From Syngnathus acus (Eukaryota > Chordata > Actinopteri > Syngnathiformes > Syngnathidae), in contig NC_051094.1 in the NCBI RefSeq assembly GCF_901709675.1, positions 11,032,501-11,096,500 on the forward strand: 64,000 bases of DNA, read 5' to 3'. The position numbers and the translations under genes are program-made. Under the pieces are notes generated by a model. It was not told where the DNA came from, ran no database searches, and worked only from the letters and a program-made list of their open reading frames with translations. The stretch's first letter is position 1. Each line of letters opens with the position of its first letter. Below, in pieces: positions 24,801 through 36,577 of this stretch.

Positions 24801-26647
24801 TAATAAATGAGGGAGAGTGTGTAGTTATACTTGGCAGTGGTCAATGAATGGGTCTTTTTGATATGATTGTCCCATTCATTGACTCATTCATGCATTTGGT
24901 AGCAGAGACTCTCCACGCTTCGCTTTGTAGCCACAGGCATGGATGAAATTATAAGTTAATTAATACTCTAGTTGTATAATAATATAAGTAGAGTTAAATA
25001 CAAAGCATACTGTACACTTATGGTATGGTTTGTCAGCAGCTGACTGAATCTGGATTTTTTTTTTATCTAGAAATGTATGCCTTTCCGTAGAAGCCTTTCT
25101 GTTGAAGAATGCAAGGTGACATTGTATTCAAGGCAAATTGCCCTGCCTAAAGAGTGACAAATCCAGCTGGTCCTTCTGCACATAGTGATGAGGAATGTCA
25201 TCTTGTTTTGATGCAGGACATTGGTGATGCCACATCAGTGTCACTTCTCAACTTGGACCCCAGTGAACACTCACCTGAGGTGATGCGACTGTTGATCTTG
25301 CATGTCTAGTTACGTGCAGTTCCAGGTTTCTGAACAGAAGGGTTATTATTTTTTGACTCGAGCAATTGTGCTGCTTTAGACAAGCCCTCCGAAACGGCGT
25401 CTGCTGCGGGCGTCACTCTCGGACATCTCCAGCGTGAGTGACATCGAGGACCTCTCTGTCAGGCAGTTGAAGGGGATCCTGGCCAGGAACTTTGTCAACT
25501 ATTCAGGGTGCTGTGAGAAATGGGAATTGGTGGAGCGGGTCAGCAGACTCTACAGAGAGACGGAGGAGAACAGGAAATCATGTGGGTATTGATTCAGTGG
25601 TTACGCACAACATGGACATAATGCATGCATATGTCTGTTTTATTGAGCCAATGTTAGATATCTGTGACTATTTCTTCCTTTGCAGTGGAAAATGTGAGCT
25701 GTGCTACAACCAAAGGTATGCACTTGTGTGTGTTGTCTTTTATATTCACCTCCAGGTTTTAACCACACATACTGTGTTGTATTGTTCAAACCTGTACACC
25801 TGCTCCAGGTGTTTTGTTTTTTTAATGCCGCTCAAAGATTTCTAACTTTAATTCTTCCACACTAAAGTGGTGCCCTTTCCCCCTCCTCTCTGCAATGGGG
25901 CCATTGGAGGTAAGGGAGTCTTCTTCTTGTGCTCAGTCATCTTGTAACAGCATAAATTGTGTTCATCATCATTACCAAACCCTCGGTTGTGTATTCTCAC
26001 ATCACCCCTTCTTGTGAAATTCGTGCATGTAGTTCTAATTTAATGTGGCAGTCTCTTATCTACTTGGGTTACGGTTTGCATTTTGCTTTTATCCCCACAA
26101 GAAGAAAAAATAAAATGTTTAAATCGTTTTCTTCATGATGGTCCAGCCACATTAGTGAAACCTAAAAGTCATATTGTTAGCTTTTGCAAAGCTTATTATT
26201 TAATGTCCGGTACATCCTATATCGCTGTACAGTTGTTATAGAAAGCAGAGGCTTTCAACTCCCAACTGCATTCTTCAACATAGCCAGTAGAGGGCAATTC
26301 CACGACTGTAATCTCACCATTGTAATGTGTTCTTTTCCAATTTGTTTCCACCCACCAAATTACCCCCCCCCCCCCCCCAACTTTTAATTAAACAAGACAA
26401 ATAAAACATTCTAACATTTTTCCTTTTGTTCTTTCTTTTTTTTTTTTTTTTTCTTTTAGATGGGGAGAAGAACCCGCTGATGTTCCTCGACGAGAACCTG
26501 TGCAGGATATGCATGGACGCCGCTATCGACTGCGTTCTGCTCGAGTGCGGCCACATGGTGACTTGCACCAAGTGCGGCAAGAGGATGAACGAGTGCCCCA
26601 TCTGCAGGCAGTACGTCGTGAGGGCTGTCCACGTCTTCAAGTCCTAA
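21833..26647 (+). CDS. rnf34: RNF34 (CARP1-type) E3 ubiquitin ligase, FYVE-like and RING
   Basis: Membrane-associated E3 ubiquitin ligase known in mammals to act on caspase-8/10 and p53. Exons: 21833-21838, 22221-22439, 24025-24420, 25217-25279, 25380-25581, 25686-25715, 25868-25909, 26460-26647, giving 381 aa. The tiny first exon (Met-Lys) joins to [20 protein letters not shown], which identifies RNF34 rather than its paralogue RFFL. A FYVE-like zinc finger spans about residues 62-102 ([14 protein letters not shown]). Two SAP-like helical segments sit near 113-150 ([18 protein letters not shown]) and 245-283 ([17 protein letters not shown]), with an acidic Glu run between them. The C-terminal RING (about 334-370) is complete: [24 protein letters not shown]. 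It is divergent from C5orf34 and convergent with KDM2B. Confidence 0.95.
23151..23234. repeat. 30-bp direct repeat in RNF34 intron 2
   Basis: The word ttatgaaacaaaacggacgt plus aacagcacgt occurs at 23151-23180 and again, identically, at 23205-23234 (period 54 bp). The 24-bp spacer is unique. This is a local duplication with no coding frame. Confidence 0.85.
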
Positions 26648-29019
26648 TGCAACATCAACACTTCAGCTTAGACTCAGACGGTACCTTAAATAAACCATGC
26701 AGATCACATCCTCTCAATCACCAATTGTGCATGTTTCAAGTTTGTATTGGCCCATTTTCACATGATTTGGAAATAAGGTTTTGCTTTTCCAGCAAGAATC
26801 ATTCCTGATGTCAACATATCTCCCGTATCTCTGTGCTACTACATAAAGATTGTTAACAATGGGTGCACGCCACTCTCACTCAGTTTTGCCTATCTAGTGT
26901 AGCCAGTCTTGTGTAGACAGAGCACCTCCTTACACAACTGCTGCAAGTGACTTTGTAACTTAGTAATACCAAGGATGCCCATCTTGACAGGACGGTACGC
27001 AAATGGTGCCAAATCACAAGTGAGACTCACCCATTAAATTCTTTCACACTTAGTGAGGGAATTTATGGCTATTTAGCCGCTAATGTGCCCACTCATCAGT
27101 TTATGAGCAGCGGAGGGGACTGAGATGGGATGTTTGGCAATTCTTTAAATCTTTGTCGTGTAGCTCCCTCACCAGATGTCAGTTGAATAAGATGATGAGA
27201 AATCAGTCAATGTTGGTGACTGACAATGAGGATTTGTTTTTCAATTGGTCCAGCCAGTGGTCTAGTACACACTTTAATTAAAATGCGTAAGTTTGAGATT
27301 CTAACAATGTCTGTCATAACAGCAATAGTTGGTCTTCACCGTCTCAACACTTGAGACAAATCGGTGCTAGTCATCTTACCATTTTCACTATTTTTTAGTC
27401 AAACTGTGGATGTAACTGAATGTTCACTTTGGTGTTTACTGTCTTAAGTGAAATAAAGTCTTATTTTTTTATTTTCTTAAGTAGAATTAATCAACTATTC
27501 AGTGATGAGCTATGTACGTGTCAATGAATATAAGTGTATAAAAATGACTTGCTAGTGTACATTTGCATAAATGCGTGTGAGATGCATATTGGTTTAACTT
27601 GTGTAAAGTAAGTACAATATTTTAAATGTCCCTTGGATTGGAACTTGTTCATCAAGCAAGGTCAATCTGGTTTGTCCCTCAGTGTTATCATTCCTACTTC
27701 TTTTCCTCAATTGTTTAACCATCATTTTCTCCCTATGCTGCTCAGTTGCATCATTTCCATTTCTGAACCTTACCTGCACAAAAGTCAAGATTGCTGCTGT
27801 TAGTGTGAAGACTAGGCTTTCCTTTCATGAACTGCATCAGAGCCAGACTTTTTTTTTTTTTTCGTTAGAGGGGCAAGTATTGCCTGAAAAGTTTTGTTTT
27901 TGGGACTATTGAATGTTTTATTTTAATAAAGTTTTATTTAAAAAAAAAAAAAAGTTACCTTTATCATGTGCTAATGATGGGGAGGTGGCATGAGTTATAA
28001 ATGTATACTACAAATAGAAATCCTATGGTATATAATAGACAACTTGATGGTACAAATGGAAGTCTTTTTAATGCATATTAGCACTGAGCTTTTGAATTTA
28101 CAAATATAAACATCACATTCACCTGAGGTGATAGCAGGTTAATCACAGCACAATACATCCCAAAATACTGTACACACACAACACCGACTGCATGGAGTTA
28201 TTTACACAGGTAATGCAGATAAATTGATCATTTGAACTGGTGTGCACGACCAGATAGGTAGCTTTCATTGCATCCGTGAAATCAGTGCTAAATGTCAGCT
28301 TCCTCCTACTGGCTTGACCGTTAAACCAGATCAACTACTTTCGTATAAAATATTTGCAAGTGTCATTTGACCTAGCTGGGTCCGATAGCTATGCCAAAGA
28401 CTAGTTGCTAAGCACACAAATAAATACAAACTATAGTAAAAATAAATAAATGCTTAAATGTCAGGGTACCCCGTAAACCACAACACTCAAACTGTTAAAA
28501 AAAAAAAGACTTGTGAAGCGTGACATTTGTTAACTCCATTATTGAAATACATCCTAGATGTCCTGGAACTATACCATAACGTAATGTTTTGTTTTTAAGT
28601 ATATACGGTGCATGTTATGTTACAAGTGATTTATATATGTCCCCATGTCAAATAAATTTTTGGGCCAGAGTACGACGAAAAGGCTGGCTTGACATAGGTT
28701 GCCTTCCTCAGAAAATGAGCGCCCAAGCAAGAGTGGACATATAGTAAACTTGCGTTTGTATAAAAATACTGCTTTCAAATATTTAAGGAAGAAAATCAAA
28801 ACAACTGAACAGTCAGTTACAAGCACATTTTTTTTATATATAGAAATACAATCTCAACACAAATGCATGCTAGTTCTTTCCGTCTTGCACTGGTCCATCT
28901 CAATCTTGTTGATTCCTCTAATTGTGACATAATTTCAGAGATCTACTGCAGGCCAAGTATAAAAAGAAAAACGTGCCAATAAGTGCAAATTGTCATTCGA
29001 TCCATTTGATTATTGCGAA
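26648..29019. other. Convergent 3' ends of RNF34 and KDM2B; no gene seen
   Basis: This is 2.4 kb between two stop codons of genes facing each other. The early part is presumably RNF34 3'UTR, with AATAAA at 27452-27457 as a candidate end. A second AATAAA (27925-27930) is followed by a genomic run of 14 A (27940-27953). The right part is presumably KDM2B 3'UTR, read on the minus strand. ORFs here are short and A/T-rich. Confidence 0.6.
27452..27457 (+). terminator. Candidate poly(A) signal of RNF34
   Basis: AATAAA in the context gtgaaataaagtcttat, about 800 bp past the RNF34 stop and followed by T-rich sequence. An earlier AATAAA near 26687 (ttaaataaacc) could give a short 3'UTR. Confidence 0.45.
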
Positions 29020-32000
29020 CTAGCTGGTCTTCTGCAGCAGTTTATCCTCCTTCAGTCTAAACGGGACGCTCACGGACATTTCGGCGATGAACCTCTCGCA
29101 GCCCACCTTGGTCACCTGCTTGCAGAAGCGAAGGTCAATCTGGCAGATGCTTCCACAACGCTTGAAAAAGTTCAGGGAATGATCTGTGACCCGGTTACAA
29201 ACTAGACGGGGAAGAAAGTAAGCTAATGAGTGAATTTGTATTCAGGAAAGCCAAAACAAAGCTCTTTGACTGGTCAATTTGTACTAATCTTGATGAATGA
29301 ACCCAAGTATTTTTACACCTTGTAGTGAAAGAGCATTACATTTATTCCCTGTTACTGTAATTTATCTATGTTGCATAAATAAATTATCAATAGTTTTCTA
29401 CAGTATGTGCAATGACATACTGGTTGGTGTGTATTCTAAATGGGATGATTCTTCCTAACAAAATGGCCCTAATTAAAGGTCTATTGCCAGGCCTTCCTGT
29501 TATAAACATGGCAATATTCACTTCATTGTACAGCTCCATCCGACTGAACCTTAATTCAACGACCAAGATGTGTGGTCCCTTGGCTGCCGTCCTTACCTGA
29601 CAGGTTGATTTCTGTGAGTGAGTCTCGAGTGGTGGTCCCGGCTGCTGTCAGCAGGTTGACTGACTGGTCGTTGACGTGGTTACAGTAGCTCAGGTCCAGC
29701 CGGGAAAGCTGAGGCATCTGGCGAATGATGAGGCGGAGAGATGCATCGGTGATATCCAGGCCTGCCAGACGCAGATCCTCCACGTTCCGCAATTTGCAGC
29801 GGTTATCTAGCTGACCTGCACACACAACACACATTAATTCAGCCCTACTTGGGTGCTTCAGTTACAAGTTAGCACAGGTCAAAGTTTGTTTTACAGAAAC
29901 GTAGAATTGCTTTTCATTCAATTATAACAATCAAATTAGATACTAGAAAGCACAACTGATACCAAGTCATTTTTGCCCACTTAAAAAGTCACCTGGCCTG
30001 TTGTCTGTGGGAGGTGAGAGGAGATCCCTCATCTGTGCGTCCTTGAGCCCCTCCACCCACTGGACGTCCAGTGTTCGGAGTAGTGGGCAGCTGGAGGTGC
30101 AGAGCGCAGATACAGCAGCCCACGAACACCCGGATAACTTCAACACCCGCAGACCTGACAAGACACAGTAGCACATTAGCGCACTGAGGCAAAGGCGCAT
30201 CTTGACATAACAGCATTGCCCGCTGATACAGTACCTGGCAATCTGTTAATTAGCCAGCTTAATTGTTTCTTGGAAATGTTGGTCCAGCTGAGATCCAGGG
30301 AGAGTGGCTGTCGCCGAATGATCCCGCTGAGCATGAGTGGCGTGATGGACGTGCAGCGGTTCAGATCGATCTTTGTCCACAGCCTTTTATCGCAGCACCT
30401 GGATACGAGAGCCAGACAGTTGGGTTTGCTATGTGTTTTGGATCCTGTGCATGTGCTAGTCCCCCCCCCCCCCCCCAACACTGAGCACATATATTTGCTT
30501 ACAAATAACTGGTTTTGGTGTGCGTGTGTGTGTGTGTTAAACATCTTGGCTAAGTAAACTGGTTAAATTAGAACAGATAAAGCAAGGGTTTAAGTGTACT
30601 TGACTGCAAGTTGAGCTATATGTTAACATTTACCATCTGTTCCATGTCTTGGACACTCTCATGCAACAGCAGAGCTCCTGATGTGTGAGGTTGTTGAATA
30701 TGGTCATCCAGACCTCACGCTGGAGGACATGCATTTTGCCATCTTTCAGAGGCAGTCTATCAGGAGGTGGGCTTATTGGCGGGGGCCGGATAACGTGGCG
30801 TTCCATTTGGACACACTTGGGTGGCGAGCGCGGAGGCACCGGTCGGGTGGTCGGCGTGCTCCGGTTGAAGCCCAGCGGCGTGATCTGACTCGGGTAGAAG
30901 TGGCGCAGTTCCCAGGGGGTGCCATTCATCTCCTTGGTCTTAAGGTGGGACCTCTGCTCGCCGAGGTCATTGCTATTCCGGAACAACCTCTTGGGTTCTT
31001 CATTTTCAGACTCCGGCTCCACCTTCAGAGGCTGGCGGTTCTCATTGGCCAGGCAGTCTTCGGTCTTCTGAATTTCCTGGTTTAGTGCTTTGCTCAGTTC
31101 TCTGCTCAACTCCCTGTTGGGTAAACGCCTTTTGCGCCGAGCTTTGGGACGAGGGCCTTTTTCCTGGGTCTCGCTCCCGCCTTCGCTGCTTGGGCCGGCT
31201 TGTGGAGAGCTGCAGTGGGAGTGGTCACTGTCCACAGTGGGCAATTTGAGGGAAGAATTCAAAAGATCATTTTTATAGTCTCTGTCATCTGTCAAGTCCT
31301 CAGCACCGCCCAAACGCCCATTTCGCTCTACAAAACCCCGGAAAAGTTCCCTTCCATCTTCGTCGTCGTCCTCAAACGCATCTTCTTCTTCCATCTTAAT
31401 TTGCTGCAGGATTTTTGAGAAACAAGGGTCTTCTGACCTCTCCTACAAGAAAAAGAACATTACATTTGAAATCTATCTGCCACTAAATTACAACATGAGC
31501 ACAATGAAACAGTGATACATTACTGTAATGTTTTTGTTGGCACTTACACTGGCAAGGCCCAACATTCCCTGTATCGGAAGTAGGGACTCTCTGACACCAA
31601 CCTTCATCCTTCCTCTGAAATCATCTTCCTCCTCTTCATCAAAGAGCTTCCTCTTCTTCCTCAGCTTATCCTCGAGTCGAGGGCGGGGAACGCTGTTCAG
31701 GGACAACAGGGGCGGCTGCCGGTGTAGAGGCTCCTCAGGTCGATGCCTGGGTGTCTCCTCTCTGTCGGGTCTTCTCTTGAGTGAAGACGACATGTCCCCC
31801 TCCTCCTTCATAGGTTTCTGTTCCCTCAGCAGAGAGCCAGGGAGGTTGGAGGCGTACTTGAACCCTGGACCCCTTTTTTGCTTTAATACCAAAAGGGGCG
31901 AAATGTGCGAGACAACTTTATACCTTTAGCCTATTGGTCCTCATACATTCAAGAGTCATAAATATTCAACAGTATTTAAAGAAAGGCATCTGATTAACAT

Positions 32001-35000
32001 CTATGAACATATACAAAGCAACTGCTCTTTATGATTGTGTAACTATTTTTCATCAAACTTAAGGCCTTCTCCCAGCATCTCTGTACTCACTTTTCCACTC
32101 TTTCCAGCATGGTTGCACTTAGGGCATTCCCAGCAATTTGGGAGCTCGTCGTTCACCACGCCAGAGGCATCGCTCACCTAATAGGTCAGCGAGAAAAACC
32201 GCAACGTTAAAACGACAATAGTTTTAATAGTGTCCGGCTGCAGTTTGACACGAGGATCACAAAGGAAGTGAAAGTGAGTGTGGTGTGAGTCTGTTTAGTA
32301 GTTAAACCTCAACTATACGCTAAAGTGCAGAGTTTGACCCTGAAGATTTTGTAAAAAGAAAGCAAGTGTTACACTTGGAAACAATCGACAATGATGCACA
32401 ACACCAAACTGTTGAAAAAAAACAAGTCAGCACTCTTTCTTAACCTGGTTTGGGCAAGGACATGCTGTCAATAAAATTTGTGTTCACTGTTTAATGACTA
32501 ATCGTGTTTTGGTTGCTTGACATACTTTTGCCTTGATGTCCCTAAATACTGTGCTGCAACATTTTCACAGGCCATTTCAACATTGTGACAAACTGCGATA
32601 CAGGTTTCTCTTGGGTGTCGAAACATGCGACGATGCCAAACTCACAAGACATCAAATAGGAACATGTTGATGTTCAAGCACCGTCAGTCAAAACCACTGA
32701 GTCACTCCTGTGAGTTTATGATGACCTGGCATTCTTGGCATGAGACTCAACTCATGAATCACCGGATGAGTGATCTGACTGGGTGGGAGTGTGCGTTCAC
32801 AGGCTGCTACTCCGTACCTTGAGGCAGTTGGGATGGACAATTTCATTGCAGATAGAACATTCCATTAACATGAAATTGAATTTGTCTTCCTCTTCCTCCA
32901 GTGTATCCTCTTTGCCAGCCTCCTTACAGACCACGCATACTGCTGTGTGGGGCAAAACAGGCTGCAATTGGGAAACAAACCAGAAATAAATTATTGAAAT
33001 GAAGACTGATTTGTCATTCAGATATTTTGTATGTCTTTCATGTCTTATTTTCCCAAAGTTCTTTGTGACTTATTAATGGAGGCGCATGATGCTTCAAAAT
33101 AAAGGGAACTTCCAATGAAAAAATCCAACAGCTGACTCACTGCTATGCACTGTCTCATAATGCAGGACTGTTTCATGCGGCCTGGACCACCAAACTTCTT
33201 CATGTCCTTGCAAAAATGACACTCTCCACACTCTGTTCGCATGCACGCCTCGCACTTTCGGCAACGTGTTCTTCTCCGTCTGGCTCCCGACGAGCTACGA
33301 CTGGATGGTAGTTTAACAGCCGAAGGTGTTGCCATCTTGGGCTTCGGACGATTGGCTGCACGCTGCTGCAAAAATGACAAACAATGTGGGATTATAAATA
33401 CCACATTTTGATTGAACATTAAAATTAAAACCACACAATACTATTGTTGGCGCTATTCAGGATTTTTACTTGGAAATGAGTCAACACAGGAGCCTGCCAT
33501 TATACTCTCAGCAGGATGAATTACATACGGATTGAGTGACTCAGCAAAACAAATAAGAGTAAAAAAAAAAAAAAAAAAAGGGCACAGCTGTAACTAAAAC
33601 ATGTGACAGACATCATTTAGTCAAATATCATTGCCATGTGGATTTCTATCATCTCTTTTAATACCTCCCTGGTTGCTATGGAAAGATGGTAAATCAATGG
33701 GGGGAAAAAAAAGACAAATCACGGGCCATTACATAGACTCCTTTTCCAACGGGAGACGTTACCTAGGCAACACGCTTGCCTTTCTGCTGGTGGATATGAT
33801 TCTTAAGGACTGCAGGGGATGCATGAAAAATGATATTGCAGAGATTTATGTTTCATGTGGTGCATTCAATTGTCATACCTTATTATTACTCTTATGAATG
33901 TAATTATAGCTCTTTGAAATGAGTGACATTTAAAAGCCTGGGAAAGCATCTTGTCATCTATACAACTGTCCTTTACTGATCACCATCCCACAGCCAATCT
34001 TATTACAGGGGTCACAAATTATTTTTGTCAGAGGGATGGAATTTTAGCAGACAGTCAACTTGGGGGCCAGTCCCTCAAATAAAAATGAAAATCAAATATT
34101 GCAGTCTCATTATTATAGGATGTTTGTTGTTTTTTTCCAATTCATTACAAAACTGAAGGCATTTCTAGCCTTCATAGTCTCTGTCGTTGCTGTTTTTAGT
34201 TGCTTTAGTGTATTTCCTCTTTGATCCTCATAATTACGGAATCAAGTCACGGGCTGGATTGGACAGTTTCAACCGGCTCAATTCACCCCACAAGCTACCA
34301 GTTGATCTAGTGGGGGGGGAAAAAAGAGACGTTAAACTGCTTCAGCAGGTTATCCCTGGATGGGCCTTTTCAAAGTGTTATCCATGGACAAAAATGAGCC
34401 ACTGAGAAACTGGCGTGAAGCCAAAAGGTGTCTCATCAGCTGACTGTCAAGACATTCCTGGTTAAAGACAACCAAGCATTGTGTTTAGCAATTTAAAACA
34501 AGCGCAAAGCCACGTCAGTTGACTGTAACAAAGGTGTTAAACCAGGGCAATTACGCTGCCCTGATTATTAAGTGAAAATATGTTACTCTATGTTTAACAA
34601 AAACTATGTACACCTGATAAAACAAGCCCTCCCACAACACAGCTAACTTTTCTTGCGATATATTTGTTTTTACACACTTATAGTAATTGTATTTTTGCGT
34701 TTATTAATGAGGGTGAAATCAGTGGGTGTGGTGTGCACTGGGTTTGGGTTAGGGTCGTAAATTGTATTCAAATATAAAAACGCTTCAGTATGTTTAAACG
34801 TATTATCAGAATCGGCATTAAACCTGCAAAAATCTCAGATGACCGAACACCTTTTAATGAATGGACGACGCTTTAGAAAGGTTGTGCACGTTTCCACATT
34901 TCAGCTGATTTGTTGGATCATAATTGACGAGGTTGAAGATTCTGATCCTTAAAGCAGGAATCCAGCTATCTTTACAAAAGTTCAGCAGTAGTATGCTATA

Positions 35001-36577
35001 CATTATTTCACCTATTTGCTGTATAATGGTACAGTAAAGAGGTGCTGTAAAGGAGCAGAGTGAAATTTGCTTCATACAAATATTGCAAAACTTACCTGAC
35101 TACGCTTGGAAAAAAAAAAAAAATGACTGTGCCCCTTACTGAGTTGAGCATCCGTGCTTAATGTCAATCTACAACAACAAAATGTGAACTAGTTTTTCTT
35201 AGACCAAAGACTTTATGATGTGGATACGATGTAACGGCATTTCTACTGTCAACCACTAAAAGTCCGATCAGACTGATGGCGTTATGCTGTGGACATTGAT
35301 TTCAAATCTGATTATTACTCTGATACGTTAAGATACAATAACTAGTTCGTTTTAGCAAACGCATATTTGAGGATTTGTACATTGCCCTCCACATTAATAA
35401 CATTTCTAGAACGACTGTCTTTTTGTACTCACAGAGCACTTTGAAGTTGTTCCCACCACTCGCATGAGTAGATAATAGTTTATAAATCGGTTCAAGTCTG
35501 GATTGATTCAATAGTGTATATTTCAAATAGAAGAGTGACGTGCACGCTGTTTGTTTATGTCAAACCACAGCAACGTGTAGGATGGAATCCGGATGTAAGC
35601 ATACCCATCCCTGCCATTAGGGCGCACGATGCATTTTGTAATCTACAAAAACTCATTTCGATCAGTAAACGCACGTCACCTGCTTAAAGGTTGAGGAAGT
35701 TGGAAAGTCAAATAAAAGCCTTGCTTACATACTTTGTCACGTTTTTAGAACAGGTTTATGCCCTCACACGACAGTACATTTGTAGCGGTAACACCTCAAC
35801 AGCCTTATGCCATCCAGTCTAAAAAAGGGCTTCTGCGTTACAACGTGTTCGGGAAGCCAAGGGGTCACTTGGTTCTATTTGGACCAGTGTTCTTCATGCA
35901 ACAGAAGGAGACACACTTCATTGTTCCCTCTCCCCATCCCCCTTCCATGGCCCCTGCTTTGAGAACATTTGGCCTGGAGCCTTCTTAAAGGCAGTGTAAC
36001 TTAAGGAAGTGGGTGAAATGTACGGTTTTGCAGGAGGAAAACGCGGCAAGCATTTTTTTTTAAAGAAAAGCTACAGATACGGAGCAGCGAGCAGTTGTAA
36101 TTCCAGTGACATGTGAGTCGAAATGTCACCACCGTGTGAAACTTGTGGTTGCGTTCAGAGGTGGACAGTACAAAATGGGTCAGTTGTGGTAGCAGATCAG
36201 GGTGACCAGAGAGGACAGTGTTTTGACGCTCGGAGTTTAAAGCTTGAGCAACAGAACGGGTTCGTTGTGCTCGAATTACTCAAAGTAAATGTTGGCTTTT
36301 GGATATACGAATAAATCTCATCCCTGAATAAAGGTTTCGAGCACATGTTTGTCCTTTCAATTCGCCAGGACAGCGAGGTAAAGCTTAGGGTACAACAGTG
36401 TGCTCAGGTAATTGGGAGAAAACCAGCTCTAAACAATACTCTTTTAATCTAATGCTTAAATTTACATTTAAATCACATAGATACGTGTTAAGGACACACT
36501 GGAATTAAGAAATCAGATCTGACCTGTTCGGACTCTGAATCATATTCCTCATCGTCTCCACTCAATGACAAGGCCAT
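29020..36577 (-). CDS. kdm2b: KDM2B/FBXL10 paralogue, short form without JmjC (CXXC-PHD-F-box-LRR)
   Basis: In mammals KDM2B binds unmethylated CpG DNA and recruits the variant PRC1.1 Polycomb complex. Exons (high to low): 36577-36524, 33365-33141, 32961-32818, 32177-32091, 31880-31548, 31442-30634, 30398-30235, 30154-29993, 29815-29597, 29201-29020. Phases agree, 792 aa. The first exon ([18 protein letters not shown]) resembles the alternative start of the mammalian short isoform. The CXXC zinc finger is residues about 35-80 ([26 protein letters not shown]). The PHD finger spans residues 94-170 (CVVC, MECSIC, CWECPKC). A basic/acidic linker follows, then the F-box near 520-552 ([19 protein letters not shown]) and leucine-rich repeats to the end. 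Nothing encoding the JmjC domain is found in the 3.2-kb first intron or in the 2.1 kb up to ORAI1. Human full length is 1,336 aa. Confidence 0.94.
33671..33771. promoter_or_regulatory. Pair of RFX X-box-like motifs in KDM2B intron 1
   Basis: gttacctaggcaac at 33758-33771 is a perfect inverted repeat (GTTRCC-n-GGYAAC class), the form bound by RFX factors. ggttgctatggaaag at 33671-33685 resembles a second, asymmetric X-box. They lie about 90 bp apart in a 280-bp patch (about 33600-33880) of balanced composition that looks more structured than the surrounding intron. Function is inferred from motif alone. Confidence 0.4.
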
